A program made the position numbers and the translations under genes. From contig JAFXLG010000032.1 of NCBI GenBank assembly GCA_017531305.1, forward strand, positions 1-64,000: a stretch of DNA of 64,000 nucleotides, given 5' to 3'. The notes under the pieces were generated by a model. The model was given only the letters and a program-made list of their open reading frames with translations. It made no database searches and was not told the origin of the DNA. This document shows, in pieces, positions 42,627-52,801 of this stretch (position 1 is its first letter; the number at the start of each line of letters is the position of its first letter). The stretch is from Alistipes sp. (GTDB lineage: Bacteria > Bacteroidota > Bacteroidia > Bacteroidales > Rikenellaceae).

Positions 42627-43373
42627 ATGAAACTTTTAGAAGGTAAGGTAGCTCTGGTTACAGGTGCTGCCAGAGGTATCGGTAAGGCTGTTGCCGTGCG
42701 TTTTGCTCAGCATGGAGCAGATGTAGCATTTACAGATTTGCAGATTAATGAGGCTGCAGAGCAGACTGTGGCTGAGATCGAGGCTTTGGGCGTAAAGTGT
42801 AAGGCTTATGCGTCAAATGCAGCCTCTTTCGATGAGTCGCATGATGTTGTGAAGCAGATCGTAGAGGATTTTGGTCGTCTCGACATTTTGGTAAACAATG
42901 CTGGTATCACCAAGGATGGTTTGATGATGCGCATGTCGGAGGCTCAGTGGGATGCGGTGATCAACGTAAACCTGAAGTCAGCATTCAACTTCATCCATGC
43001 CGTTACGCCTATTATGGCTCGTCAGCGTGGTGGTTCAATCATCAATATGTCGTCAGTAGTTGGTGTGTCGGGCAATGCTGGTCAGTGCAACTATTCAGCA
43101 TCTAAGGCTGGTATGATTGGTTTGGCTAAGTCTATTGCTAAGGAGATGGGTCCTCGCGGAATTCGTGCCAACTGTATTGCTCCGGGCTTTATCATCACCG
43201 AGATGACCAATCAGCTTCCTCAGGAGGTGCGTGATGCGTGGGCTTCACAGATCCCATTGCGCCGTGGCGGTACGCCAGAGGATGTGGCTGATGTGGCTCT
43301 ATTCTTGGCAAGCGACCTTTCTTCGTATGTAAGCGGTCAGGTTATCCATTGCTGTGGTGCAATGAATTGCTAA
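42627..43373 (+). CDS. fabG: 3-oxoacyl-ACP reductase
   Basis: A 248-residue short-chain dehydrogenase. The NADPH-binding motif is TGAARGIGKAVA (12-23), NNAG is at about 88-91, the catalytic Ser lies in INMSSVVGVSGN, and YSASKAG gives the Tyr and Lys. The end (LASDLSSYVSGQVIHCCGAM) fits FabG. It reduces the 3-oxoacyl-ACP made by FabF/FabH. Last gene of the fab cluster, followed by a terminator. Confidence 0.93.
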   Translation: MKLLEGKVALVTGAARGIGKAVAVRFAQHGADVAFTDLQINEAAEQTVAEIEALGVKCKAYASNAASFDESHDVVKQIVEDFGRLDILVNNAGITKDGLMMRMSEAQWDAVINVNLKSAFNFIHAVTPIMARQRGGSIINMSSVVGVSGNAGQCNYSASKAGMIGLAKSIAKEMGPRGIRANCIAPGFIITEMTNQLPQEVRDAWASQIPLRRGGTPEDVADVALFLASDLSSYVSGQVIHCCGAMNC

Positions 43374-43394
43374 GGGATTTTTTAAGGAAGTTTT

Positions 43395-43429
43395 GGGCGG
43401 TAACTCTTTGGGGTTGCCGCCTTCCTTTT
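43395..43429 (+). terminator. Intrinsic terminator after fabG
   Basis: GGCGGTAAC (43396-43404) pairs with GTTGCCGCC (43413-43421), one T-G pair, then a T-rich tail (CTTCCTTTTATTT). Confidence 0.75.
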
Positions 43430-43563
43430 ATTTATCCACTCCCGAAATCATCCTATTAACATTTGTTAACACTTTATTTTGCCTGATTTGTCTTTATTTG
43501 TGTAATTTTGTTGTCAGCGATACGTTATACAGTAAAATATGCAGAAAACTACTATTAATTTTC

Positions 43564-43571
43564 TACCTTTG
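43564..43571 (+). promoter_or_regulatory. -7 element (TACCTTTG) for the M28 peptidase gene
   Basis: A full TAnnTTTG match 48 bases before the ATG at 43620, inside the longer in-frame reading that starts at 43539, which supports the later start. Confidence 0.5.
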
Positions 43572-43619
43572 TATCAATGTTATGAGATAGAATATTGTGA
43601 GAACGTAAAACTTAAAAAG

Positions 43620-45164
43620 ATGAAGAAGATTTTTTTATTTGCTTCAGCCATAATGATGATGGCAAGTCTGACAGCTAATGCTCAAACAGCATTGTCAGAA
43701 AAGTATGCTTATCAAGTTAAGCAAGAGGGCTTCTCTAATTCAAAAATCGGAGATTTGGCGCAGTTTATGACCGATCATATGGGTCCTCGTTTGGCTGCAT
43801 CGCAACTTAAGTTGCGTGCCGAGAAGATGGTTATCGAGCGTCTCAAGGAGATGGGCTTGTCTAATCCTCGCGTGGAGTTTGCTTATGATTTTGCTAAGGG
43901 AGGTTGGGATAATCAGATGAATTATGTGGCTATGACTGCGCCCTACTATTGCAGTTTTGCTGCCAATCCTAAGGCTTGGTCGGGAAGTACCGATGGCTTG
44001 GTTAAGGGCGAGTGTATCTTTTTCGATGCCAATACTATGGAGGATGTCGAGAAACTTAGAGGAAATTTGGCTGGTAAGATTGCTGTTATGCCAATCTGGG
44101 AGACATATGAGATGAAGTTTACCCCTTTGGCTTCGCGCCTGACGGATGAGCAGTTGGCTGAGATGGAGAAAGATCCACGTGCATCGACTGAGTCAAGAGT
44201 TGATTATTCTGGATATTACAGCGGCTCGAGTAGTAATCGCGAGGTCCAGCAGGCATTGATGAATCTTCTCAAGGAGGAGAAGGTGCTTGCCGTAGTGAGT
44301 GGTAGCGGTACTTTCAATGTCCCTGCTTCGCGCGGTGTCTCTTATAAGGTAGGCGATCCAGAGCCCACTCCAGAGATTATTCTTCCTATCGAGGATCATA
44401 GCCGCATGGTGCGTATGATGGCAAGGGGCGAGAAGGTCGAGATGGAGCTTAATATCAAGAATGTCTTTACCGACAATCAGCGCATCAATAACGTCTTGGC
44501 GGAGATCCCGGGCACAGATCCTAAGCTCAAGGATGAGATCGTGTTGCTTGGTGCCCACTTCGATTCATGGCATGGTGGTACGGGTGCTGCCGACAACGCT
44601 TCGGGTTGTGTTGTGATGATGGAGGCTATGCGTATCATCAAAGAGTTGGGTATTAAGCCAAAGCGTACGATCCGTCTTGCTTTGTGGGGCGGCGAGGAGC
44701 AGGGACTCTATGGCTCACGTGGCTATGCTAAGAGCTATCTGCTCGATAGTGAAAAGAAAAAGGTGTTGTCGGGTTATGAGAAGTTTGCTTTATACCTGAA
44801 TATGGATAATGGCTCAGGTCGTTTCCGTGGTATCTACCTTGAGGAGAATGATGAGGCTGTGCCATTCTTTGAGACTTGGAAGAAGCCTTTGGAGTCGTTG
44901 GGTTTCACTACCCTTTCACCTCGTCGTACGGGTAGTACCGATCACGCAACTTTCAACAGAATGGGCTTGCCTGCATATCAGTTTATTCAGGATTGGTTGG
45001 AGTATGGTCGTACATACCACACCGTGATGGATACCTATGAGCGTCTGTCGTTGCCAGATCTAAGAATTAATGCCGTGATCGTTGCATGGTTGGCGTTGAG
45101 TGCTGCCATGGATGAGGATCGTATTCCTGTTAAGGCGGGTTATCCCGAGAAAGTTTTGAAATAG
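43620..45164 (+). CDS. Secreted M28 family zinc aminopeptidase-like protein
   Basis: The start at 43620 gives a signal peptide (MKKIFLFASAIMMMASLTAN, cleavage near NAQ). The 514-residue protein has an M28 peptidase domain with an inserted PA-like domain (about 130-275). Zinc ligands are His in LLGAHFDSWH, the bridging Asp in GAADNASGC, Glu in WGGEEQGLYGS (its neighbour Glu being the catalytic base), Asp in LNMDNGSGR and His in RTYHTVMDTYE. All are present, so it should be active. It probably acts on peptides in the periplasm. Single gene between its own -7 box and terminator. Confidence 0.9.
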   Translation: MKKIFLFASAIMMMASLTANAQTALSEKYAYQVKQEGFSNSKIGDLAQFMTDHMGPRLAASQLKLRAEKMVIERLKEMGLSNPRVEFAYDFAKGGWDNQMNYVAMTAPYYCSFAANPKAWSGSTDGLVKGECIFFDANTMEDVEKLRGNLAGKIAVMPIWETYEMKFTPLASRLTDEQLAEMEKDPRASTESRVDYSGYYSGSSSNREVQQALMNLLKEEKVLAVVSGSGTFNVPASRGVSYKVGDPEPTPEIILPIEDHSRMVRMMARGEKVEMELNIKNVFTDNQRINNVLAEIPGTDPKLKDEIVLLGAHFDSWHGGTGAADNASGCVVMMEAMRIIKELGIKPKRTIRLALWGGEEQGLYGSRGYAKSYLLDSEKKKVLSGYEKFALYLNMDNGSGRFRGIYLEENDEAVPFFETWKKPLESLGFTTLSPRRTGSTDHATFNRMGLPAYQFIQDWLEYGRTYHTVMDTYERLSLPDLRINAVIVAWLALSAAMDEDRIPVKAGYPEKVLK

Positions 45165-45191
45165 ACTTTAGAACAATAAATAACATATATG

Positions 45192-45223
45192 AAGAGCAGC
45201 ATTGTAAAATGTTGCTCTTTTTT
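45192..45223 (+). terminator. Intrinsic terminator after the M28 peptidase gene
   Basis: A 12-pair stem (45192-45203 with 45208-45219, one G-T), GTAA loop, running into six or more T residues. Confidence 0.85.
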
Positions 45224-45321
45224 GTGCTTGTATCTAATATGTTGAGATAAATTCTGGAAACTTAGTGACGTTGTTTTATTGCCCTAAACCGTATTATACC
45301 GTCAGATTTTGAATACTGAAT

Positions 45322-45352
45322 TTTGAATTTTCAATATGATTTGTTAAATTAG
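45322..45352 (+). promoter_or_regulatory. Probable promoter of pyrF-pyrE-pyrB-purT
   Basis: TTTG at 45322-45325 and TAAATTAG at 45345-45352 (one mismatch to TAnnTTTG), spacer 19, 41 bases before the pyrF ATG at 45394. Confidence 0.5.
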
Positions 45353-45393
45353 CACATTGAAATGTGAAATTATATAATCTAAATAATATTCCG

Positions 45394-46095
45394 ATGAATC
45401 AAAGAGATGTAATCATTGCTTGTGACTTCAGCTCAGCTGAGGCTACATTGGCGTTTTTGGACAAGTTTACCGATTGCAAACCATTCGTAAAGATCGGTAT
45501 GGAACTCTATTATGCGGCTGGTCCTGCGATTGTTAAGGAGATCAAGGATCGTGGTCACAAGATTTTCCTCGATCTTAAGTTGCACGATATTCCTAATACA
45601 GTGAAGAAGGCAATGTCGGTATTGTCTAAGATGGATGTCGATATGTGTAACCTCCACGCTGCAGGTACTATCGATATGATGAAGGCAGCTTTGGAGGGTT
45701 TGACTCGTCCAGATGGCACTCGCCCACTTTTGATCGCCGTGACTCAGCTCACCTCTACCAGCGAGGAGCGTATGCAGAAGGAATTATTGATCAACGCTTC
45801 GATCAACGATACCATTGTTAAGTATGCTCAGAATGCTAAGCAGGCAGGCTTGGATGGTGTTGTATGTTCCCCTCTGGAGGCTGGTATGGTTAAGGAGGCT
45901 TGCGGCGCAGAGTTCGTGACCGTTACTCCGGGTGTACGCTTTGCCGATGGCGAGGTTGGCGATCAGGTGAGAGTCACCACTCCTGCACGTGCAAAGGAGA
46001 TCGGTACCGATTATATCGTTGTGGGTCGCCCTATCACTCAGGCTGAGGATCCTGTCGCAGCTTATAAGCGTTGTGTGGCTGAGTTCGTTGGATAA
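45394..46095 (+). CDS. pyrF: Orotidine 5'-phosphate decarboxylase
   Basis: A 233-residue TIM-barrel enzyme that makes UMP from [22 protein letters not shown] opens the barrel, and [16 protein letters not shown] carries the catalytic Asp-Lys-Asp/Lys set of the family. [17 protein letters not shown] and IVVGRPIT form the phosphate-binding end. The ATG at 45394 is preferred over a GTG at 45364 that would add ten residues close to the promoter. It is the short, one-domain type. First gene of the second pyr operon. Confidence 0.94.
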   Translation: MNQRDVIIACDFSSAEATLAFLDKFTDCKPFVKIGMELYYAAGPAIVKEIKDRGHKIFLDLKLHDIPNTVKKAMSVLSKMDVDMCNLHAAGTIDMMKAALEGLTRPDGTRPLLIAVTQLTSTSEERMQKELLINASINDTIVKYAQNAKQAGLDGVVCSPLEAGMVKEACGAEFVTVTPGVRFADGEVGDQVRVTTPARAKEIGTDYIVVGRPITQAEDPVAAYKRCVAEFVG

Positions 46096-46125
46096 TAATT
46101 TCGAAAAAGATAAAACATAAATATC

Positions 46126-46758
46126 ATGAAAAAGACAATTGCTAAGGATTTGCTCTCTATCGGCGCAGTATTTTTGCGTCCTGAGCAACCATTTACATGG
46201 GCAAGTGGTATCAAGAGCCCTATCTATTGCGATAACCGCCTTACGTTGACTGCTCCACGTGTACGTGATAACGTAGAGAAGGGTCTCTCGGAGTTGGTTA
46301 AGGTTCATTTCCCTGAGTGCGAGGTGTTGATGGGTACAAGTACCGCAGGTATTGCTCACGCTGCTATCGTGGCTACCATCATGGATCTTCCTATGGGTTA
46401 TGTGCGTAGTGGTGCTAAGGATCATGGTCGTACAAACCAGATCGAGGGTAAGTTGGAGAAGGGTCAGAAGGTTGTCGTTGTCGAGGATTTGATCTCTACA
46501 GGCGGTAGCTGTATCGAGGTTGTGAACGTACTTCGTGAGGCTGGTGCCGATGTGTTGGGTGTAGTAAGCATCTTTACTTACGGCATGAAGAAGGGCTTGG
46601 ATCGTATGGCTGAGGCAAATGTAATCAACCATTCGTTGTGTGATTTGGATGCACTCGTTGGAGTTGCAGCCGAGGAGGGTTACATCAAGCAGGAGGATTG
46701 CGCTCGCATCATCGCTTTCCGCAATAACCCATCAGATGAGAGTTGGATTAATAAATAA
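46126..46758 (+). CDS. pyrE: Orotate phosphoribosyltransferase
   Basis: A 210-residue type I phosphoribosyltransferase that joins orotate to PRPP. The PRPP-binding motif [21 protein letters not shown] is at about 115-135. [17 protein letters not shown] (about 23-39) is the orotate-side segment. It lies 30 bases after pyrF and 15 before pyrB, and with PyrF completes UMP synthesis. Confidence 0.95.
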   Translation: MKKTIAKDLLSIGAVFLRPEQPFTWASGIKSPIYCDNRLTLTAPRVRDNVEKGLSELVKVHFPECEVLMGTSTAGIAHAAIVATIMDLPMGYVRSGAKDHGRTNQIEGKLEKGQKVVVVEDLISTGGSCIEVVNVLREAGADVLGVVSIFTYGMKKGLDRMAEANVINHSLCDLDALVGVAAEEGYIKQEDCARIIAFRNNPSDESWINK

Positions 46759-46773
46759 GAAAATTTTCTCGCA

Positions 46774-47856
46774 ATGAGACACTTGATCGATACAACCGAT
46801 ATCTCTGTTGCCGAGGTTGATCAGATTATCAATACGGCACTCGATATCATTGAGAATAGAGCAAAGTATAGTGAGGCTTGTAAGGGTAAGAAGCTCGCTA
46901 CCTTGTTCTATGAGCCGAGTACACGTACCCGCCTGAGCTTTACATCGGCAATGATGGAGCTTGGTGGCAATGTGCTTGGTTTTTCGGATGCGGCTTCATC
47001 TTCAGTAACCAAAGGCGAGACCGTAGCCGATACGGTTCGTGTATTGGGTTGCTTTGCCGACATCATCGCTATGCGTCACAGTAAGGAGGGTGCGCCACTC
47101 GTGGCTTCGCACTATTCCGATGTGCCTATTATCAATGCTGGTGACGGAAGCCATGCTCACCCTACCCAGACTCTGACCGATTTGCTTACTATTCGCCGCG
47201 AGAAGGGTCGTTTGGATAATCTTACAATCGGTTTCTGCGGTGACTTGAAGTTCGGTCGTACGGTTCACTCTTTGATTAAGGCTTTGTCGCGCTATGAGGG
47301 TATCAACGTGGTGCTGATCGCTCCCGAGGAGTTGCGCTTGCCTTCTTATATCCGCCGCGAGGTGTGTGATAAGAATAATGTACCTACACGCGAGGTTTCG
47401 ACTATGGAGGAGGTTATGCCAGAGTTGGATATCCTCTATATGACTCGTGTGCAGAAGGAGCGTTTCTTGGACGAGGAGGAGTATGAGATGCTCAAGGATA
47501 GCTTTATCCTCAATGCCGAGCGTTTGAAGAATGCTAAGAAGGATATGATTGTACTCCATCCGCTGCCACGTGTCAATGAGATCACTCGCGATGTGGATAA
47601 CGATCCTCGTGCAGCATACTTCCGTCAGGTTGAGAATGGTAAGTTCGTGCGTATGGCACTTATCTACAATCTGTTGGAGTGGTCTAAGGAGCGTCCTACG
47701 ACTCCTACCCCACGTTTGGATCACAGTCAGATCAATCAGAGCCAGAGATGCTCAAATCGTCAATGTATCTCTAATGTAGAGGATGTCGATCGACTCTTCT
47801 ACAAGACCGACAATGGCGAACAACGATGTGTATATTGCGAAGCTAAAGTAAAATAA
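46774..47856 (+). CDS. pyrB: Aspartate carbamoyltransferase with C-terminal PyrI-like zinc ribbon
   Basis: Residues 1-310 are a standard catalytic chain: carbamoyl-phosphate motif STRTR (49-53), [23 protein letters not shown] and HPLPRVNEI. It joins carbamoyl phosphate and aspartate. After a Pro/Gln-rich linker the last ~40 residues hold Cys326-x4-Cys331 and Cys352-x2-Cys355 with CSNRQCISN and CVYCEAKVK, closely like the zinc domain of the E. coli regulatory chain PyrI (CPNSNCISH, CKYCE). The nucleotide-binding allosteric domain of PyrI is absent. So catalytic chain and zinc ribbon are one polypeptide, which may fix the assembly but without ATP/CTP control. purT begins 6 bases later. Confidence 0.93.
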   Translation: MRHLIDTTDISVAEVDQIINTALDIIENRAKYSEACKGKKLATLFYEPSTRTRLSFTSAMMELGGNVLGFSDAASSSVTKGETVADTVRVLGCFADIIAMRHSKEGAPLVASHYSDVPIINAGDGSHAHPTQTLTDLLTIRREKGRLDNLTIGFCGDLKFGRTVHSLIKALSRYEGINVVLIAPEELRLPSYIRREVCDKNNVPTREVSTMEEVMPELDILYMTRVQKERFLDEEEYEMLKDSFILNAERLKNAKKDMIVLHPLPRVNEITRDVDNDPRAAYFRQVENGKFVRMALIYNLLEWSKERPTTPTPRLDHSQINQSQRCSNRQCISNVEDVDRLFYKTDNGEQRCVYCEAKVK

Positions 47857-47862
47857 GAGAAT

Positions 47863-49053
47863 ATGGTAAAGATAGGAACACCCATGACCCCTATCGGTAA
47901 GAAGGCTATCTTGTGCGGTTCGGGCGAGTTGGGTAAGGAGGTTGCTCTTGAGTTGCAGCGTTTTGGAGTTGAGGTGATTGCTCTGGATAAGTATGCTAAC
48001 GCTCCTGCTATGCAGGTTGCACATCGTTCGTATGTGCTTTCGATGTTGGATGGCGAGCGACTCAGAGAGATTATCGAGAAGGAGAAGCCAGATTATATCA
48101 TCCCAGAAGTAGAGGCTATCGCTACACCTACGCTCGTGGCTTTGGAGAAGGAGGGTTACAATGTTATCCCTACCGCTGAGGCTACCCTGCTCACTATGAA
48201 TCGCAAGGGTATTCGCCAGTTGGCTGCCGAGAAGTTGGGTATTAAGACATCTCCATACCGTTTTGCCGCTACACGCGAGGAGTTTGATGCTGCACTTGAG
48301 GCTATCGGTACTCCATGCGTTGTGAAACCTATTATGAGTTCTTCGGGTCACGGTCAGAGTGTTGTGCGTAGCATGGCAGATGCCGATAACTCTTGGAAGA
48401 TCGCTCAGGAAGGTGGTCGCGCTGGCGGTGGCGAGGTTATCGTGGAGGGTTTCGTGAAGTTCGATTATGAGATCACATTGTTGACAGTTCGTCATAGCGG
48501 AGGTACTTTGTTCCTCAATCCAATTGGTCATCATCAGGTAGATGGCGACTATCGTGAGTCATGGCAGCCACAGCCTATGAGTCAGAAGGCGTTGGCTGAT
48601 GCACAAGATATTGCTAAGAAGGTGACCGATGCTTTGGGTGGCTATGGTATCTTTGGCGTTGAGCTCTTTATCTGCGGTGATCAGGTGCTTTTCAGCGAGG
48701 TTTCGCCTCGTCCACATGATACAGGTATGGTTACCATGATTTCGCAGGATCTGTCTGAGTTCGCATTGCACGCTCGCGCGGTACTTGGTTTGCCTATACC
48801 TTCGATCAATTTCTACGGTCCATCAGCCTCTAAGGCAGTTGTTGTCGAGGGTGATACAGATAAAGTAGTGTTCGGAAATCTGGATAAGGTTCTTGCTGAG
48901 CCTAATGTTCAGATCCGCATCTTCGGTAAGCCAGAGGTTAAGGGGCATCGCCGTATGGGCGTAATCTTGGCTCGTGGCGAGAGTGTCGAAGAGGCATTGG
49001 CTAAGGCTGAGAAGGCATACGCTACTCTTGAGGTGGAGGCATTGCCAAGATAG
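47863..49053 (+). CDS. purT: Formate-dependent phosphoribosylglycinamide formyltransferase
   Basis: A 396-residue ATP-grasp enzyme that formylates GAR with free formate and ATP. The N-terminal nucleotide fold has [11 protein letters not shown]; the ATP-grasp domain has [36 protein letters not shown] and [17 protein letters not shown] with the metal-binding residues; the C-terminal domain holds [12 protein letters not shown]. It is the end of the pyrF operon although it belongs to the purine pathway. It makes the cell able to use formate at this step; a folate-dependent PurN is not in the window. Confidence 0.96.
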   Translation: MVKIGTPMTPIGKKAILCGSGELGKEVALELQRFGVEVIALDKYANAPAMQVAHRSYVLSMLDGERLREIIEKEKPDYIIPEVEAIATPTLVALEKEGYNVIPTAEATLLTMNRKGIRQLAAEKLGIKTSPYRFAATREEFDAALEAIGTPCVVKPIMSSSGHGQSVVRSMADADNSWKIAQEGGRAGGGEVIVEGFVKFDYEITLLTVRHSGGTLFLNPIGHHQVDGDYRESWQPQPMSQKALADAQDIAKKVTDALGGYGIFGVELFICGDQVLFSEVSPRPHDTGMVTMISQDLSEFALHARAVLGLPIPSINFYGPSASKAVVVEGDTDKVVFGNLDKVLAEPNVQIRIFGKPEVKGHRRMGVILARGESVEEALAKAEKAYATLEVEALPR

Positions 49054-49069
49054 ATTTATCTCCTATAGT

Positions 49070-49110
49070 AAAGGCGACTAATCCAATCTGGGTTAGCCGC
49101 CTTCGTTTTA
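49070..49110. terminator. Terminator between purT and folD (convergent)
   Basis: AAGGCGACTAATCC (49071-49084) pairs with GGGTTAGCCGCCTT with one internal mismatch; CGTTTTATC follows on the + side. The A-rich base before it gives a T-tract to the minus strand. Confidence 0.7.
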
Positions 49111-49125
49111 TCCGTTCGATATGAG

Positions 49126-49977
49126 TTACTTTGCCATCTTGCGCAAGAAACACTCAATGGTATTCTCCATCAGGCAGGTGATAGTCATCGGACCTACACC
49201 ACCTGGGACGGGAGTGATGGCTGATGCCTTAGGCTCGATGGCTGCAAAATCTACATCGCCACAGAGTTTTTTAGTCTCTGGATCACGATTCACACCAACG
49301 TCAATCACTACAGCACCCTCCTTTACCATATCGGCAGTCACAAACTTAGGGCGACCTATGGCTACGACCAGAATGTCGGCACGGCGTGTTACCTCGCTAA
49401 GGTCCTTGGTGCGCGAGTGAGCAACGGTTACAGTCGCGTTCTCATTGAGCAGGAGTTTCGATACGGGAAGTCCCACGATATTGCTACGACCAACAACCAC
49501 TACCTCCTTGCCTGCAATCTCCACGTTGGCACGCTTCAAAAGCTTGATAATACCCTTAGGTGTACATGGAAGCACGCATGGCTTCTTGAGCCATAGGTTT
49601 GCTACGTTTGTCGGGTGGAATCCATCTACATCTTTCTCCGCCTTGATTGCTGCTATGACCTTATCCGAATCGATATGCTTAGGCAAAGGCAACTGTACCA
49701 AGATGCCATCCACCTCATCATCCTCGTTCAACTCATCAATGATAGCCAGCAGTTCCTCCTCGCTTATGTCGTCAGATTTGCGGATAGTGGTATTTTTCAC
49801 TCCCACTTCGGCTGAGGCTTTAGCTTTGCCTGTGACATATGATACACTTCCAGGATCTTCGCCCACAAGAATCACCACCAAATGAGGCACGCGACCATAT
49901 TTCTCTGGAAATGTCGCCACCTCTAAAGCCATCTCCTGCTTCAGAGAGAGAGCTAATTCTTTACCACTTATAATCAT
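49126..49977 (-). CDS. folD: Methylenetetrahydrofolate dehydrogenase/cyclohydrolase
   Basis: A 283-residue bifunctional enzyme that interconverts 5,10-methylene-, methenyl- and 10-formyl-THF with NADP. VSYVTGKAKAS holds the catalytic Tyr-x-x-x-Lys, DGILVQLPLPKHID and DVDGFHPTNVANLW are signature segments, and VVVGRSNIVGLPVSKLL is the nucleotide-binding site. It closes the purM-purH-purD-folD operon and would supply 10-formyl-THF for PurH. Confidence 0.96.
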   Translation of the reverse strand: MIISGKELALSLKQEMALEVATFPEKYGRVPHLVVILVGEDPGSVSYVTGKAKASAEVGVKNTTIRKSDDISEEELLAIIDELNEDDEVDGILVQLPLPKHIDSDKVIAAIKAEKDVDGFHPTNVANLWLKKPCVLPCTPKGIIKLLKRANVEIAGKEVVVVGRSNIVGLPVSKLLLNENATVTVAHSRTKDLSEVTRRADILVVAIGRPKFVTADMVKEGAVVIDVGVNRDPETKKLCGDVDFAAIEPKASAITPVPGGVGPMTITCLMENTIECFLRKMAK

Positions 49978-49988
49978 GCGATTCTTCT

Positions 49989-51236
49989 TTAATACTTAAA
50001 CGCCTTGTCTCCAATATCTGTACGATAGAATAGGTTGTCGCACTTGATCTTCTCGATTTCGGCATTAGCCTTAGCCTGAGCCTCCTTGAGCGTTGCAGCC
50101 TTGCAGACTACGATCATTACGCGACCTCCCGATGTGACATATTTGCCATCCTTAAGAGCTGTGCCCATGTGATATACCGAACCGTCAACCTCTTCTATGC
50201 CCTCGATAGTGTATCCCTTCTCGTATGAGCCAGGGTAGCCCTTCGAAGCCAATACCACGCCCAATGTTGCCTGATCATCCCACTTGATTACAGGAGTCTT
50301 GCCATCTACAACATCGCAGAATACTTGACACATATCGCTTTTCAAGCGTGGCAAAATAACCTCTGTCTCAGGATCGCCAAAGCGAGCATTGAACTCGATA
50401 ACCTTAATGCCATTCTTGGTCTTCATCAAACCTCCGTACAATACGCCGCAGAACGGAGCCCCTTCAGCTACCATCGCATCTGCCGTACGGCGCATGATGT
50501 TATTCATGGCATATTCGATATCCTCATCTGTGATGAATGGCAACGAGGTATATGCACCCATGCCACCTGTGTTAGGACCTTTATCGCCGTTGTATGCACG
50601 CTTATGATCCTGCGCTACGGGCATAGGATATACATCGTGACCATTTACGAAGCAAAGGAGCGAGAATTCTGGTCCCTCCAGATACTCCTCGATTACAACC
50701 TTGCCCTTACCGAACTTCTCATCCAAAAGCATATCTCTCAACGCTTCCTCAGCTTGTTCCATGCTCTCAGCGATAACAACGCCCTTGCCTGCAGCCAAAC
50801 CATCATATTTTAGTACGGTTGGCAATTCGCCTGCCTTGACGTATGCCAAAGCTTCATCAAACTCGGTGAATGTTTTGTATGCAGCAGTAGGCACATCGTA
50901 CTTGAGCATCAAGTCTTTGGCAAATTGCTTGCTACACTCGATCTGCGCAGCTTTCTTCGAAGGTCCAAAGATACGTAAGTTGCTCTCTTTGAAGCAGTCG
51001 GCAATACCAGCCTCAAGTGCTACTTCAGGTCCTACAACGGTAAGCTCTACCCCATTCTCTATTGCGAAATCGCGCAAAGCCTCGACCTGAGTCTCCTTTA
51101 TTGCCACACACTGGGCAAGTGCGGCGATACCTGCATTGCCCGGTGCGCAGAATATTTTTTCAACCTGTGATGAGCGGCTCAGAGCCTCGACAATAGCGTG
51201 GCAACGACCACCCGAACCAACAACAAGTACCTTCAT
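49989..51236 (-). CDS. purD: Phosphoribosylamine-glycine ligase
   Basis: A 415-residue ATP-grasp enzyme that forms GAR from phosphoribosylamine, glycine and ATP. KVLVVGSGGRCHAIVEAL is the N-terminal loop (with Cys in place of the more usual GREHA Glu/His pattern), PTVLKYDGLAAGKGVVIA is the ATP-binding stretch, and FNARFGDPETEVILPRL is the metal-binding signature. It lies 3 bases after purH and 11 before folD in the same operon. Confidence 0.96.
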   Translation of the reverse strand: MKVLVVGSGGRCHAIVEALSRSSQVEKIFCAPGNAGIAALAQCVAIKETQVEALRDFAIENGVELTVVGPEVALEAGIADCFKESNLRIFGPSKKAAQIECSKQFAKDLMLKYDVPTAAYKTFTEFDEALAYVKAGELPTVLKYDGLAAGKGVVIAESMEQAEEALRDMLLDEKFGKGKVVIEEYLEGPEFSLLCFVNGHDVYPMPVAQDHKRAYNGDKGPNTGGMGAYTSLPFITDEDIEYAMNNIMRRTADAMVAEGAPFCGVLYGGLMKTKNGIKVIEFNARFGDPETEVILPRLKSDMCQVFCDVVDGKTPVIKWDDQATLGVVLASKGYPGSYEKGYTIEGIEEVDGSVYHMGTALKDGKYVTSGGRVMIVVCKAATLKEAQAKANAEIEKIKCDNLFYRTDIGDKAFKY

Positions 51237-51239
51237 GGC

Positions 51240-52769
51240 TTAATGTTTGAAGTGGCGCATGCCTGTGAACAACATAGTGATACCCTTCTCGTTTGCCTTA
51301 GCGATTGAGTCCTCATCGCGAACACTACCACCAGGCTGAACGATAGCTGTAACGCCATACTCGGCTGCCATTGTTACTGAATCATCGAATGGGAAGAAGC
51401 CATCTGAAGCCAAAACCAAGCCCTCCTTGAAGCCTGCGGCATGAGCCTGCTTGAGTGCGATCTCAGCCGAACCGACACGATTCATCTGACCTGCGCCAAC
51501 ACCTACTGTATGACCATCCTTTACGGCAACGATAGCGTTAGACTTAACGTGCTTCACGATTCTCCAGCCGAAGTTCAAGTCTGTGAGCTGCTCCTCGGTT
51601 GGCTTAACCTCAGTTACACACATCTCAGCCTTAACCTCTGTAGTAGATTTGTCGAGATCCTGTACCAAAAGACCGCCGTTGACACTTACATACTGATTAA
51701 CGACCGAATCATCCTTAGTCATATCAACCTGCAAGAGACGCAAATTCTTCTTTGTGCAGAGTACCTCCAACGCACCCTCAGAGAACGATGGAGCCATGAT
51801 GATCTCCAAGAAGATAGGCTTCATCAACTCTGCAGCCTCACGAGTAACCTCGCGGTTAACAGCCACGATACCACCGAAGATACTAACCTTATCAGCCTCA
51901 TAAGCCTTAGTCCACGCATCAACAACATCCTTGCCAATAGCTGCTCCGCAAGGGTTCATGTGCTTAAGACCTACGCAGAATGGCTCGTCAAACTCACGAA
52001 CAATGCTCAATGCAGCATTTGCATCCTGAATGTTGTTGTAAGAAAGCTCCTTACCATTGAGCTGCTTAGCATTAGCCAATGAGAACGAACCAGCATTCTC
52101 GGCAGCATAGAACTTAGCCTGCTGATGAGGATTCTCGCCATAACGCAAGCCCTGCTTGAGGTCAAACTCCAAGAAGAGCTTCTCGTTCAAGCCTGCAGCC
52201 TTACGCATATATGTGGCGATCATTGAATCGTACTCAGCGGTGTGAGTGTAAGCCTTAGCCGAGAGCTGAAGACGAGTCTCAATAGTAGTGTTGCCACCAG
52301 CCTTGATCTGCTCGATGATCTGAGCGTAGTCAGCAGGATCGCACACTACAGTTACATCCTTATAGTTTTTAGCAGCCGAACGCAACATTGATGGACCGCC
52401 GATGTCGATATTCTCGATAGCATCCTCCATCGTTACATCTGGCTTAGAGATTGTCTGACGGAAAGGATAGAGGTTTACACAAACCATGTCGATGAACTCG
52501 ATTGAGTTCTCCTTCAAAGCCTGAAGGTGGCTCTCATCATCGCGGCGAGCCAACAATCCGCCATGCACCTTTGGATGAAGAGTCTTAACTCGTCCATCGC
52601 AAATCTCAGGGAATCCTGTAACATCGCTGATGTTGATTACCTCTACGCCATTCTCGCGCAGAAGTTTCATAGTACCGCCTGTGGCGATAATCTCCCAGCC
52701 CAAGCTACGAAGCTGCTGAGCAAATTCTACAACTCCAGTCTTGTCGCTAACGCTTACTAAAGCTCTCAT
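51240..52769 (-). CDS. purH: Bifunctional AICAR formyltransferase/IMP cyclohydrolase
   Basis: A 509-residue two-domain enzyme for the last two steps to IMP. The N-terminal MGS-like cyclohydrolase (1-~190) has ALVSVSDKTGVVEFAQQL and KTLHPKVHGGLLARR. The formyltransferase part has LRYGENPHQQAKFY and VGLKHMNPCGAAIG with the catalytic Lys-His, and ends PGGSVRDEDSIAKANEKGI and FTGMRHFKH. All key pieces are present. 32 bases after purM. Confidence 0.97.
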   Translation of the reverse strand: MRALVSVSDKTGVVEFAQQLRSLGWEIIATGGTMKLLRENGVEVINISDVTGFPEICDGRVKTLHPKVHGGLLARRDDESHLQALKENSIEFIDMVCVNLYPFRQTISKPDVTMEDAIENIDIGGPSMLRSAAKNYKDVTVVCDPADYAQIIEQIKAGGNTTIETRLQLSAKAYTHTAEYDSMIATYMRKAAGLNEKLFLEFDLKQGLRYGENPHQQAKFYAAENAGSFSLANAKQLNGKELSYNNIQDANAALSIVREFDEPFCVGLKHMNPCGAAIGKDVVDAWTKAYEADKVSIFGGIVAVNREVTREAAELMKPIFLEIIMAPSFSEGALEVLCTKKNLRLLQVDMTKDDSVVNQYVSVNGGLLVQDLDKSTTEVKAEMCVTEVKPTEEQLTDLNFGWRIVKHVKSNAIVAVKDGHTVGVGAGQMNRVGSAEIALKQAHAAGFKEGLVLASDGFFPFDDSVTMAAEYGVTAIVQPGGSVRDEDSIAKANEKGITMLFTGMRHFKH

Positions 52770-52801
52770 ATATATTTCTTACTTATTATTTATTTCGTTA
52801 A

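Noticed and set aside
45784..46632. 282-aa open frame antisense to pyrF/pyrE
   Set aside because: It spans two genes and their gap on the other strand and has shadow-like composition.
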